From assembly GCF_027116575.1 (NCBI RefSeq), contig NZ_CP098252.1:868001-932000 (forward strand): DNA of 64,000 bases. Reading direction: 5' to 3'. The notes beneath the pieces were generated by a model. It ran no database searches and was not told the origin of the DNA. It saw nothing but the letters and a program-made list of their open reading frames with translations. This document shows, piece after piece, positions 47,645 through 55,328 of the stretch. Within the stretch, counting starts at the first letter, position 1. Each line of letters opens with the position of its first letter. This DNA is from Oxalobacter aliiformigenes. GTDB lineage: Bacteria > Pseudomonadota > Gammaproteobacteria > Burkholderiales > Burkholderiaceae_D. A program made the position numbers and the translations under genes.

Positions 47645-47988
47645 CTATTGTGAGGAAAGGGTCTTGTTGATTTCAGGTGCCGCTGCTTCAAGTCTTGAAA
47701 TGAACGCTTTGATATTGTTCTGGCCTGACCGGTTAACCGGGTTTTTCCATCTTGTCGCACCGGGAAAATTCTCATTGAGCCCGGCGACACCGGTCGCCGT
47801 CACTTCTGTTTCCATGTCAAACCCGAAAGCGGGTGCATTGAATTTCAGTAACTTGACCTGGACAGTGACTTTGGTTCTGGTTCATCATTGAAGATCGCCG
47901 ACTTGACAAGCGCGTCTTCAAGAGCGTTTTTCCACGGTCCGATAAAGAGACCTCTCCCGCTGGTCCAAAACCTGTTTCCATATGGATT
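47645..47988 (-). pseudogene. Decayed gene fragment with at least one frameshift
   Basis: Two adjacent minus-strand frames read like one protein: GLFIGPWKNALEDALVKSAI with FNDEPEP, then after a one-base shift VTVQVKLLKFNAPAFGFDME and FISRLEAAAPEINKTL to a TAG at 47645. A stop (TAA) lies at the upstream edge and no start was found. Probably the 3' remnant of a lost gene. Family not recognised. Confidence 0.55.
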
Positions 47989-48431
47989 TTACAGTTCGAC
48001 AATCGCGTTCAGCTATTCAATAGCAAAGCTTTGCCTGATTTCGGCAATATTCAATATCGGTATATCCCATGCAAGAAAGAAGTGAAGAAATATCAGGTAT
48101 ACTTTTTAGTAAGCCCTGCCGATGCCAGGACTCTGAAGATAGGGTTGGAGAAGGATGATGAACAAGGCTGTTTGGCCGGGTTGAGTGTTTGTCTTGTTTC
48201 TGTATTCCGTTTTGCTGCTTGTGTTGAGTGTGTTTACTGTAAATGCGAGATTGGTGGTTTCGGGTGAAAAGGCAAAGTACCATCCACTGCGTGAACCCGG
48301 GCTTTCCCCAAGACGGGGTACCTTTCGGGAGGGCCGATCACTGGCGATCTGTTTTTTATATAATCAATCGGTTTTCTTGCGATTCGGGAGCGGAAAAATT
48401 GTGACTGCCGGCCGGTACCGGGCATGTGGTG
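47989..48431. other. Probable decayed DNA
   Basis: Short broken frames only, possibly more of the same dead gene. Confidence 0.35.
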
Positions 48432-48620
48432 TCATACGGTTTTGCGGGAGTAGCTGGTTGTCCGTAGATGCCGGATCGGGTATTCATAGCGTCGCCAGAA
48501 ATAAAGGAGCAGCCCAAAGCCGATGAAAGCGAAGAAACTGGCGGGCAGTGCCGTGTATTCGTGGCTGTATCCGGCTTCGACAGGCAGGCCGCCCGCCCCA
48601 TGCGCCGAGGTCATTGCCAT
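48432..48620 (-). CDS. Small single-span membrane protein
   Basis: 62 residues from ATG 48620 after AAAGGAATCAC. One hydrophobic span (ALPASFFAFIGFGLLLYFW) followed by a basic tail (RRYEYPIRHLR). The N-terminus is short and Gly/His-containing (MAMTSAHGAGGLPVE). Looks like a small accessory subunit or membrane peptide; nothing similar recognised. Confidence 0.55.
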   Translation of the reverse strand: MAMTSAHGAGGLPVEAGYSHEYTALPASFFAFIGFGLLLYFWRRYEYPIRHLRTTSYSRKTV

Positions 48621-49274
48621 GTGATTCCTTTCTGGACAGCCGAGTTGGGCAAAAAGGAATGGCATGCTTTTCAGGTTTCCCCGCGTACCGGCATACTTTA
48701 TTGCCGCATGGAAAACGATCGTGTTTTCATGAGAGGGAAAGCCGCACTGTATTTCATCGCCAGCCTCTTTCTGCCGGACGGTTCGGTGACCGGATGAAAT
48801 CTGTGCCCGGACGGCGGGGCAGGACACCATGCCGGTACGGGCGATTTCCGCCTGTCGGCAAGTGAATGAAGGTATATGGTTTTTTTCGGATACCACCGGT
48901 GGCAGATACCGGAATACCGGTTTACGGCTACCGTTGATGGTATGTCCGGATTGTCCATACCGGAAAAAAGAGCAGGAAATATCCGCCATGTGAAGCAGGA
49001 TGGCGGATATCCATCGGGTTGGGAAAACGGTTTTTACGGAGAAATCAGATTTTCCCGGATTTCTTTTTGGCACGGGCAACCAGATTCCTGCATAGCGACA
49101 GGGAAGACATTCTTGCCTGCATTCCCCGCCCGCAGACCTCCCGGGAAATGCATGCAGGTCTTGCCGGCCGTTTCCGTGAACTCACATAGACCGTTTTCGG
49201 TTTATTCTGAGGGGTGGGTGCATAACGCATCCAGACCGGAACTGGTCTTTTATTGCGGACTGGAACGGGTTCGT
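48621..49274. other. 650-base stretch without a supported gene
   Basis: Open frames on both strands lack start signals. Nothing recognised. Confidence 0.4.
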
Positions 49275-49409
49275 TCATTTTTTCCAATGGCAGGCGATCT
49301 GCTGCTGTTTTTCTATTCTTGCGTCGTCGGCCATGATATAGCCGCATCCCCAGATGACGAAGGCGACAAGTATAAGGAACCAGGGGTTTTTGTAGTAGTC
49401 GTGTGGCAT
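49275..49409 (-). CDS. Small membrane protein (44 residues)
   Basis: Starts ATG 49409 after GGAGAATCATC. Sequence MPHDYYKNPW is followed by one span FLILVAFVIWGCGYIMA and a polar tail (DDARIEKQQQ). Lies 49 bases after the stop of the gene at 49459 on the same strand, so the two are likely co-transcribed. Confidence 0.55.
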   Translation of the reverse strand: MPHDYYKNPWFLILVAFVIWGCGYIMADDARIEKQQQIACHWKK

Positions 49410-49458
49410 GATGATTCTCCAGAGTGTCGGGTACCTTTTCGGGTGTTGCGGAAAAAGT

Positions 49459-49809
49459 TTACCGCTCGTGTTCAAGCTGCTCGGTGGCCAGGTTCTCGGC
49501 GACTCCCCCGATCGCTTCCTCGATCAGTTCCCTGATCGCCAGAAATACCGATTCCTTCTTGCCTCGGGCAGTGTCGCGGATGATGCCGACCACTTCGATA
49601 TCCGTCAGATAACGGATAAGCTGGTCGGCTACCCGGATGGCTGTTTCGTCGTCTTCCGCCATCCGGCTTCTTATCCGTTGGCCGAATGCGAATGCCAGTT
49701 TTCCAAGCCGCGTTTCGTAATCGGAAAAATCCGTTCTGGGATCGTTGGGATGGCTCGTGACCGGGCCCCAGGTACAGGGGTCGCCATAACCGGGTTTGTC
49801 GTATCGCAT
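49459..49809 (-). CDS. Unknown soluble protein
   Basis: 116 residues from ATG 49809 (MRYDKPGYGDPCTWGPV) after ACGGAGGAAAC. The rest is mostly helical and acidic (ETAIRVADQLIRYLTDIEV, IRELIEEAIGGVAENLATEQ). No family recognised. First gene of a two-gene unit with the membrane peptide at 49275. Confidence 0.6.
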   Translation of the reverse strand: MRYDKPGYGDPCTWGPVTSHPNDPRTDFSDYETRLGKLAFAFGQRIRSRMAEDDETAIRVADQLIRYLTDIEVVGIIRDTARGKKESVFLAIRELIEEAIGGVAENLATEQLEHER

Positions 49810-49988
49810 GTTTCCTCCGTTATTGTTGTTTTTATGGAATGGTTCATTTATGGCTATTTTAGGAGGATGAAAAATATCGGTCAATCCATATAAGGCTTGT
49901 TTGTGCCGCGTTGTTGTTTCAGGGCGAAGGGTATGGTTGTTGAACGGTGACGTGTACAGACTTCGGGGTTTTATCGGCAGACTCGATG

Positions 49989-50019
49989 CAAAAAAAAGAC
50001 GCGTCGCAAGGACGCGCCG
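49989..50019 (-). terminator. Orphan terminator with no gene upstream
   Basis: Minus strand reads a stem GCGCGTC / GACGCGT (seven pairs, one G-T) with loop CTTGC, followed by eight T. No minus-strand gene ends here, so it may close a small RNA starting around 50.1-50.3 kb. Confidence 0.5.
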
Positions 50020-50290
50020 AAAAGAGCAGAAAGTTCATGAAATTGCAGGAATTTCTCGAGTAACGGTTTGATCTTATTCTTTTCCGGAAAAAGGGACTTG
50101 ATGAATGACAAGGAATGTGTCCGTGTAAACGGTGTTGCCTGTCGGCGACGCCGGAACATGAGAGGGATTTGTCGTGAGGTCTCTGTTTATGCCGTTTGTT
50201 TTCGTTGATGCCGAAAGGAGGGGAAAAGGCGCACCGTTTTTAATTGACGCCAGGCAATAAAATTGGGAAACTGGCCCGGACAGATTATTA

Positions 50291-50302
50291 ACAGGTACCT
50301 GT
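50291..50302 (+). promoter_or_regulatory. Palindrome at the translation start
   Basis: ACAGGTACCTGT, a perfect 12-base inverted repeat ending 4 bases before ATG 50307, where the ribosome site should be. No other Shine-Dalgarno is visible. May be an operator or structure controlling the gene. Confidence 0.35.
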
Positions 50303-50306
50303 AACG

Positions 50307-50543
50307 ATGGATACATGGAAAAAGCTGGTTGGCAATCGGGCTTTCATTTCGGATCTCGGCAAAAGCCATGAGGCCGAAATCGGGGGCACGAAAACAATTG
50401 TGGGGCGTTATGCCGTGTGGGTACCTGTTGAAGGATCGGAACGCCATCAGGTCATCGAGGTCGGTGACGATCTGGATGCGTTGCAGCAAAAATACGGTGT
50501 TCCCATCGAACTGGTACTGAAGCTGGGGGCTTTTGCCGAATGA
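50307..50543 (+). CDS. GRYAVW-motif small protein A
   Basis: 78 residues, soluble, acidic. MDTWKKLVGNRAFISDLG opens both this and the protein at 51987; then AEIGGTKTIVGRYAVWVP, VIEVGDDLDALQQKYGVP and a short end. About half of all positions match copy B. The start is fixed by that alignment although the ribosome site is replaced by a palindrome. No family recognised. Lies 1.7 kb upstream of copy B with two other genes between. Confidence 0.75.
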   Translation: MDTWKKLVGNRAFISDLGKSHEAEIGGTKTIVGRYAVWVPVEGSERHQVIEVGDDLDALQQKYGVPIELVLKLGAFAE

Positions 50544-50663
50544 TGATTGTCGTCATGACGGAAATGTACTTCTGTCTGTATTCTGGCGAACGGAAAAATT
50601 CACGGGACAAGTTGTGTGAACGGTCGTGAGACACGCATGCCGCTTCAATTCAGGGAGAAGAAC

Positions 50664-51068
50664 ATGGAAAATGATCGGCGGAAAAAGCCGTTGCCGGTTT
50701 TGCAGGAAATGGCCGGTGACCGGGTTTGCCGGGAGGAACTTTGTGTGGCGTACCTTCAAGTGCTTCGCCGGCTGGCGGTGATTCTCGAGGGGTGTGATCC
50801 TGTCACGGTATCGTTTGTTGCTCCCCGCGGGAATGCCGGTGAAACGGAATGTTCGGAAGGGGCGAAACCGGTGATTGTCGAGATACCTCTGGCTTGTCTG
50901 ACCGCTTTTTATGCAGGGGAAATGGATGAGGTCAGGGGCTGTCTTGCCGGCCGTTCCGTCAGGGAGTCCGCTTCCCAGGCAGAACGGCACAACGGCAAAC
51001 GTCCCTGCCAGGGGACGGTTGCCCGGTTTGCCGGTGGTGGTATGACGACAGAAGACGCCATGCCGTAA
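50664..51068 (+). CDS. Unknown 134-residue protein
   Basis: Start ATG 50664 after CAGGGAGAAG. N-terminal part is helical (LPVLQEMAGDRVCREELCVA, YLQVLRRLAVILEGC), then a beta stretch VTVSFVAPR and VIVEIPLACLTAF, and a polar, probably disordered end. Several cysteines. No family recognised. Sits between the first GRYAVW gene and the HTH gene in the same direction. Confidence 0.6.
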   Translation: MENDRRKKPLPVLQEMAGDRVCREELCVAYLQVLRRLAVILEGCDPVTVSFVAPRGNAGETECSEGAKPVIVEIPLACLTAFYAGEMDEVRGCLAGRSVRESASQAERHNGKRPCQGTVARFAGGGMTTEDAMP

Positions 51069-51344
51069 TTCTCTTTTTTCAGGGACAGGTTCCATCCTGC
51101 CGGTTTTTCCTGTCGTCTCCCGTTCATGGATCGCGGCACGGTTTTTTCCCTTTTCAGCCTGTCGCACTTTCCGCCGTTGTGACAGGCATTGTCTTGACCG
51201 GTTTGTTGTCAGACAGATACTTTTTGCGGGAACCGGCCATTTTCCGCCTGTTTTATCGATAAATGTAAATCCTTCCTTGCATAATGGTTTTGCCGGTGAA
51301 TATCCGCTTCGGGATATTCACCGGCAATGGCAAGGAGGAAAATC

Positions 51345-51545
51345 ATGCAGGAAACTTTGCTTCTGACCTCGCGCGAGAAGGAAATTCTCGATCTTTCGAT
51401 GAAAGGCATCGGTTGCAAGCAGATTGCGCTTCATCTGGGTATCAGTACCAGCACGGTCAAAAAACACCGTTCCAGCCTGATGGACAAAACAGGTGCGTCC
51501 AGTATGGTCGAGCTGGTCGGTCGGATGACCGGCGAAAAAAAATAA
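51345..51545 (+). CDS. LuxR-type HTH mini-regulator
   Basis: 66 residues made up almost entirely of one LuxR/GerE helix-turn-helix: LTSREKEILDLSMKGIGCKQ, then IALHLGISTSTVKKHRSSLM. No receiver or ligand domain. Strong ribosome site AAGGAGG before ATG 51345. It ends at a TAA just after an A8 tract (51535-51542). Removing one A would fuse it in frame to the second HTH module at 51547. Candidate regulator of the surrounding cluster. Confidence 0.8.
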   Translation: MQETLLLTSREKEILDLSMKGIGCKQIALHLGISTSTVKKHRSSLMDKTGASSMVELVGRMTGEKK

Positions 51546-51546
51546 A

Positions 51547-51756
51547 CGTCCGGTAATCGGGTTCAGCGGGCTGACCGAAAGACAGAAACAGGTCGCCGTT
51601 CTGATCGCTGCCGGTAAAAGCTGCAAGCAGATCGCACGCGAACTCGGTATCCATTTCCAGACGGTCATGAAACACCGTGAAAATCTGTATCGCCGTCTCG
51701 GTATCAAAAATGCCCTGTCGCTGGCTCTGCTTGTGTCGGGAGGACATATGGGCTGA
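51547..51756 (+). CDS. Second LuxR-type HTH module, out of frame behind an A8 tract
   Basis: About 69 codons encoding GFSGLTERQKQVAVLIAAGK, SCKQIARELGIHFQTVMKHR and YRRLGIKNALSLALL to TGA 51754-51756: a complete LuxR-type HTH in the +1 frame relative to the first module. It has no start codon or ribosome site of its own. It is expressed only if the ribosome or polymerase slips at A8, or if the tract varies between cells; a sequencing error is also possible. Confidence 0.6.
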   Translation, partial: RPVIGFSGLTERQKQVAVLIAAGKSCKQIARELGIHFQTVMKHRENLYRRLGIKNALSLALLVSGGHMG

Positions 51757-51894
51757 CCCGCTTTCCGTTTTCCTGTTTTCCCTGCATGGACCAGACCGAA
51801 TCCGCAAAAGCGTCCAGTCCGGTGGTGGTGCCTGCCCGTCGTTCGAGAGGATTTTTTCCGGTAGCAGGGTATGGTGCCTGTCGGAGCAGGGCTT

Positions 51895-51919
51895 GTCAAT
51901 ACGTTATCGGTAGCATTTT
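51895..51919 (+). promoter_or_regulatory. Conserved upstream box, copy 2
   Basis: Same 25-base sequence as at 38416-38440 apart from one transition. It ends 67 bases before ATG 51987. See copy 1. Confidence 0.6.
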
Positions 51920-51986
51920 CTTTCAGGCAAGAAAACGTGAAACTGCTTTCGTCGGGGTATGGAAAACGATACGGAAGGAGATGACG

Positions 51987-52232
51987 ATGGATGAATGGAC
52001 GAAACTGACCAGAGACAGGGTTTTTATTTCCGATATTGGAAATGACCGGGTCGCCGAGATCGGCGGGGCGAAAACACTGGTGGGCCGCTATGCGGTATGG
52101 GCTCCGGCTCCCGGAGGAGAACATCACCGGGTTGTCGAAGTCGGCAGTGACTGTGAGGCGTTGATGAAAAAATACCGTGTTCCCGGCGAACGGGTTTTGA
52201 GGTTGCAGACGGTGGAGGCCGGTCATGGCTGA
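51987..52232 (+). CDS. GRYAVW-motif small protein B
   Basis: 81 residues. Start ATG 51987, six bases after GGAAGGAG, aligns with copy A (MDEWTKLTRDRVFISDIG). Shared core AEIGGAKTLVGRYAVWAP, VVEVGSDCEALMKKYRVP, then LRLQTVEAGHG. Small soluble protein. Its stop overlaps the start of the next gene by 8 bases, so it is translated together with the DUF2589-like protein at 52225, which suggests a fixed partnership. Confidence 0.78.
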   Translation: MDEWTKLTRDRVFISDIGNDRVAEIGGAKTLVGRYAVWAPAPGGEHHRVVEVGSDCEALMKKYRVPGERVLRLQTVEAGHG

Positions 52233-52737
52233 AGTCAATCTGTCCGATCTGTTTACCGCGATCAGTCAGGCGATGCTTGATGCCCATCAGGCTGTGACCC
52301 GTTCGACGCTGGATCAGTACTGGGATTATTTCAGGCCGTCCCGTCTCTCAAGGGATGGCTGGATGGCCAATGCCGGTGAGACGGAGGATGCACTGGTTCC
52401 TGTCACCCGGAAAGTCGTCATTCCCACGCCGGACGGAAATGGCGTGTTCTCCGAATTGTCGGTTCCGCTGGTCACACTGGTTCACCACAATACGTTCGGT
52501 CTGGATCAGGTGAAGCTCAGGATGCGGGTGAGCGCTTCGGTCGATCGGGCGGGTGGTCCCCTGAAAGTGTCGCTGGCCCCCTTGCGGCGGCAAAACCGTC
52601 ACGGCATGGCGGATGATGCGCCGGATACGGCCGGGCAGCCTGAGGAACCGGATCAGGAAATCGAGCTGGTTTTCAAGCGGGAGGCGCCTGCCGAAGGTAT
52701 TTCCCGTATCACAACCGAAGCGGTCAAGCTTCTTTAA
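52225..52737 (+). CDS. DUF2589-like protein A
   Basis: 170 residues, soluble. N-terminus MAEVNLSDLFTAISQAMLDA is helical. The central VPLVTLVHHNTFGLDQVKLR and MRVSAS match APLISLVPVPAFTMDEATVR and FTMEVK in the next protein. Both end near an APAEG motif followed by a helix. A charged, disordered linker (GMADDAPDTAGQPEEPDQE) lies before it. The pair therefore derives from one ancestor; the second has the clearer DUF2589 features. Function unknown. Confidence 0.7.
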   Translation: MAEVNLSDLFTAISQAMLDAHQAVTRSTLDQYWDYFRPSRLSRDGWMANAGETEDALVPVTRKVVIPTPDGNGVFSELSVPLVTLVHHNTFGLDQVKLRMRVSASVDRAGGPLKVSLAPLRRQNRHGMADDAPDTAGQPEEPDQEIELVFKREAPAEGISRITTEAVKLL

Positions 52738-52758
52738 CAAAGGAAAGGGAGGTGCATT

Positions 52759-53337
52759 ATGCCGGAAAACTTGGGTGACAAATTTGCCGGTCTGCCACTG
52801 GGGCTTCTGGTCTGTACGCCGATTATCGAAGTGGCGAAAGGACAGTCGGAGCTGTGCCGGGTCTATCTCGATTATGTGTACAGGCTGGCGTTCATCGACG
52901 GGGATCCGACGAAAGGGACGAAAACGCTCACGTTCAATCTGACACGTCCGGTGACGGATGGCAGCGGGAATATTTCGCAGCAGCAGGTTCAGGTGGTCGC
53001 TCCGCTGATCTCGCTGGTACCGGTACCGGCATTCACGATGGATGAGGCGACGGTCCGGTTCACGATGGAAGTGAAAGAACAGGTCGTGGACAAGTCGCAT
53101 GTGGGCACGGAAAGCAAGGTCGAATCCGGCATGTCGTTCTGGGGATTCCATGCCCAGATTTCGGGAAGCGTTTCCACCTCTGCCGATCATACCCGCCAGT
53201 CGGACCAGTCGGCCAAGTACGAGATCTATGCCCGTGCGGCACAACAGGCACCGGCCGAGGGGATGGCGAAACTGTCCACGGTTTTCGCGTCGGTGATCGA
53301 GCCGATCGCGGTGGGAAGTGGCGGTGGTGGTAGCTGA
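52759..53337 (+). CDS. DUF2589 family protein B
   Basis: 192 residues. N-terminal FAGLPLGLLVCTPIIEVAKG and SELCRVYLDYV, then APLISLVPVPAFTMDEATVR and FTMEVKEQV, a Gly/Ser stretch of beta strands (FWGFHAQISGSVSTS) and a C-terminal AQQAPAEGMAKLSTVFASVI. These features recall the DUF2589 family (from memory). No signal peptide. Follows copy A by 21 bases and is followed by a strong hairpin that separates it from the gene at 53419. Confidence 0.72.
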   Translation: MPENLGDKFAGLPLGLLVCTPIIEVAKGQSELCRVYLDYVYRLAFIDGDPTKGTKTLTFNLTRPVTDGSGNISQQQVQVVAPLISLVPVPAFTMDEATVRFTMEVKEQVVDKSHVGTESKVESGMSFWGFHAQISGSVSTSADHTRQSDQSAKYEIYARAAQQAPAEGMAKLSTVFASVIEPIAVGSGGGGS

Positions 53338-53358
53338 TCGGTAATGTATACCGTATGA

Positions 53359-53398
53359 CAGAATGCCGGCTTTTTGCCGGCATTCTGGAATCGGTTTT
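53359..53398 (+). terminator. Terminator or attenuator inside the cluster
   Basis: Twelve-bp stem CAGAATGCCGGC with complement around TTTTT, then GAATCGG and a run of six T. Lies between the DUF2589 gene and the next gene 20 bases on, so it may reduce expression of the latter. Confidence 0.75.
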
Positions 53399-53418
53399 TT
53401 CAGGAAAGAGGGAGGTCT

Positions 53419-54243
53419 ATGGCACTGGCAAGAAATCCGGAAAGAATAACAGATCAGCAGGAAATTATCCGGCTGGGCGGTTCCCGGCTTTCACCCGGTA
53501 TCACGACTCCGGCAACCGGGTTTCGTGTCGGAAAATTCTGTTTGCGGTGCCAGAAGGCGTCGGGATGCGAAGGCTGGATTCCTCGTATTGTTTTGCAGGA
53601 AGAAAGCGACGAGGGATATAACCGTTCCGTCAATCTGGTCAAAGGTGTTTATCCGACGGGGCAAATGTATGACAGCGATGCAGGAGGACGAACGGATTGG
53701 GTGCGCGGGGGAAGAAATCGCGAGATTTACATGATAATTGATCAGGAAGTCTCACAGCAGAGTTACCGTTCAGAACAGGAACATTGCGACGATATTCGTC
53801 ATGCATGCGAGTTGACGCTCAAGGTGATGGACAGGGCTGTCCGGGATGCAATGGGGAGACTGGCCGCTGAAGTCCGGAGACTGAAGAGTTTCCAGACGAA
53901 AAGGGAAGCCATACGAAAAGCAAAAGGCTTGCTGATCGAGTGTTGTCCTCATGATGTTCTGAAAAGAATCGTGGGAGAAACGATTCTTGCGGATGGGACC
54001 GTGACCGGAACCTATGAACAAAAGATGGCCGATCTGTACAGGAATACAGCCAAAAAGTCCCAACTCAGGGATTCGGAAGGCTGGCATACATTTGCCGTTT
54101 CCGATACGGAGTACAGGCCCTGGTTTTCCAGCTGTAGAGGTTACGATATGGTGAATCACGATTACCGTAAAATCGCGTTGCCACTAAAGATCAGAAGGAA
54201 GGAAACCCCGCCTTCGACGGAATCGCTGATTACGCTGGACTGA
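53419..54243 (+). CDS. Unknown 274-residue protein, last large gene of the cluster
   Basis: From ATG 53419 after GAGGGAGG. N-terminal part includes FRVGKFCLRCQKASGCEGW (a Cys-rich patch), then VYPTGQMYDSDAGGRTDWVR. The middle is helical and basic (RLAAEVRRLKSFQTKREAIR). The C-terminal third includes EGWHTFAVSDTEYRPWFSSC. No signal peptide. No family recognised. Proteins of this form could be effector-like, but that is a guess from context. Confidence 0.6.
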   Translation: MALARNPERITDQQEIIRLGGSRLSPGITTPATGFRVGKFCLRCQKASGCEGWIPRIVLQEESDEGYNRSVNLVKGVYPTGQMYDSDAGGRTDWVRGGRNREIYMIIDQEVSQQSYRSEQEHCDDIRHACELTLKVMDRAVRDAMGRLAAEVRRLKSFQTKREAIRKAKGLLIECCPHDVLKRIVGETILADGTVTGTYEQKMADLYRNTAKKSQLRDSEGWHTFAVSDTEYRPWFSSCRGYDMVNHDYRKIALPLKIRRKETPPSTESLITLD

Positions 54244-54263
54244 ATTTTCGCGGGAGGAAATGC

Positions 54264-54431
54264 ATGCAGGTTTTTGAGAGAGGCATCACGGACAACATGT
54301 ATTCCATCTGGCGTCATGTACAGGACGGGCACGGACTGCTGCGGGATGACCGCCCGGATAGTGTATTTTCCCGTTCCGGATGGTGCGACCTGGATCGGGA
54401 GGGGGCGTTCAGTTATGGAAAAGGTTCCTGA
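54264..54431 (+). CDS. Possible 55-residue ORF at the end of the cluster
   Basis: ATG 54264 with GGGAGGA at 54252-54258. Begins MQVFERGITDNMYSIWRHVQ and ends FSYGKGS at a TGA at 54429, overlapping the 3' end of the convergent radical SAM gene by 23 bases. It lies 20 bases after the preceding gene, so it may be co-transcribed. Coding status depends only on the ribosome site. Confidence 0.45.
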   Translation: MQVFERGITDNMYSIWRHVQDGHGLLRDDRPDSVFSRSGWCDLDREGAFSYGKGS

Positions 54432-55209
54432 ACGCCATTCCGTGTTGCCGGCAATGCGTTTCGATGTCCCGGGCAAGCCGCTTCCACCAGGTTCTGTCGC
54501 CTTCACGGTAGAGAGTGCGGTACAGGGGAACGAGTTCGGGGTAATACCGGCCGATGGCGCGGGCGACCCGGTTGCGTGCCATGTTGTCGAGATTCAGATT
54601 TTCGAACCAGTATTCGCCGGTGAAGGCTTGCGAGGCGTCGAGGATATCGGCGAACCGGGTGATGCCCGGAAAGATCGGGGACATGAACAGGATCGTACGG
54701 ATTCCCGCTTCGTGCAGGCGGCGCAAGGCCGAAAGCCGTCTGGACGCGTCGGGGGCGCGCGGTTCAAACCGGCGACGGAAGGTATCGTCCAGCGAATTGA
54801 GCGAGATGGCGACTTCCGCGTTTTCCAGACGGCCGATCAGGTCGATGTCCCGCAGGATCAGATCGGATTTGGTGATGATCGTGATGGCGGCATGGGCGTT
54901 TTGCAGCTGTTCGAGGATATGTCGTGTGACCTGGTACCGTTTTTCGAATGCATTGTACGGATCGGTCACGGAACTGATCACGATACGTTTGCCGGCCAGT
55001 TTGCGGATGTCGATCGGTTTTTCCGCCCGTTTGATGTCCAGAAAATCGCCCCAGTCTTCGGTATGGTTTGTGAAACGTTTCATGAATTCGGCATAACAGT
55101 ACACGCACTGGTGCGGACAGCCGATATACGGATTGATCACGAAATCGGTACCCGGCAGCTTCGATGGGGCAACAAGACTTTTGACCGGGACGATGCGACG
55201 GACAATCAT
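54409..55209 (-). CDS. Radical SAM protein of the SPL/Rv2578c-like type
   Basis: 266 residues. Radical SAM cluster C-x3-C-x2-C as GCPHQCVYCYAEFMKRF, followed by VISSVTDPYNAFEKRY, ITIITKSDLILRDIDLIGRL and FMSPIFPGITRF, the pattern of spore-photoproduct-lyase-like proteins found in many non-sporing bacteria. The reaction is unknown outside true SPL. Cytoplasmic; one-gene unit. Confidence 0.9.
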   Translation of the reverse strand: MIVRRIVPVKSLVAPSKLPGTDFVINPYIGCPHQCVYCYAEFMKRFTNHTEDWGDFLDIKRAEKPIDIRKLAGKRIVISSVTDPYNAFEKRYQVTRHILEQLQNAHAAITIITKSDLILRDIDLIGRLENAEVAISLNSLDDTFRRRFEPRAPDASRRLSALRRLHEAGIRTILFMSPIFPGITRFADILDASQAFTGEYWFENLNLDNMARNRVARAIGRYYPELVPLYRTLYREGDRTWWKRLARDIETHCRQHGMAFRNLFHN

Positions 55210-55328
55210 CGGCTGGCGTTACCGAAAAGGGGATGTGTCTGCCGGCATGATCGCATTTCCCGGCTGTTTTGTCACGGCTGGCCAGAGGGCGGGAGAGGGA
55301 GACGGGGTGTATGCCGCTTTCATGCCGC

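Larger units (their letters stand above)
49810..50306. other. Intergenic region before the unknown cluster
   Basis: Divergent leader of the genes at 49809 (minus) and 50307 (plus). Contains an orphan minus-strand terminator at 49989 and a palindrome at 50291. Confidence 0.5.

Noticed and set aside
50307..54431. Cluster as a type VI or contractile injection locus
   Set aside because: No sheath, tube, baseplate, ClpV or spike gene was seen; size and motifs do not fit.
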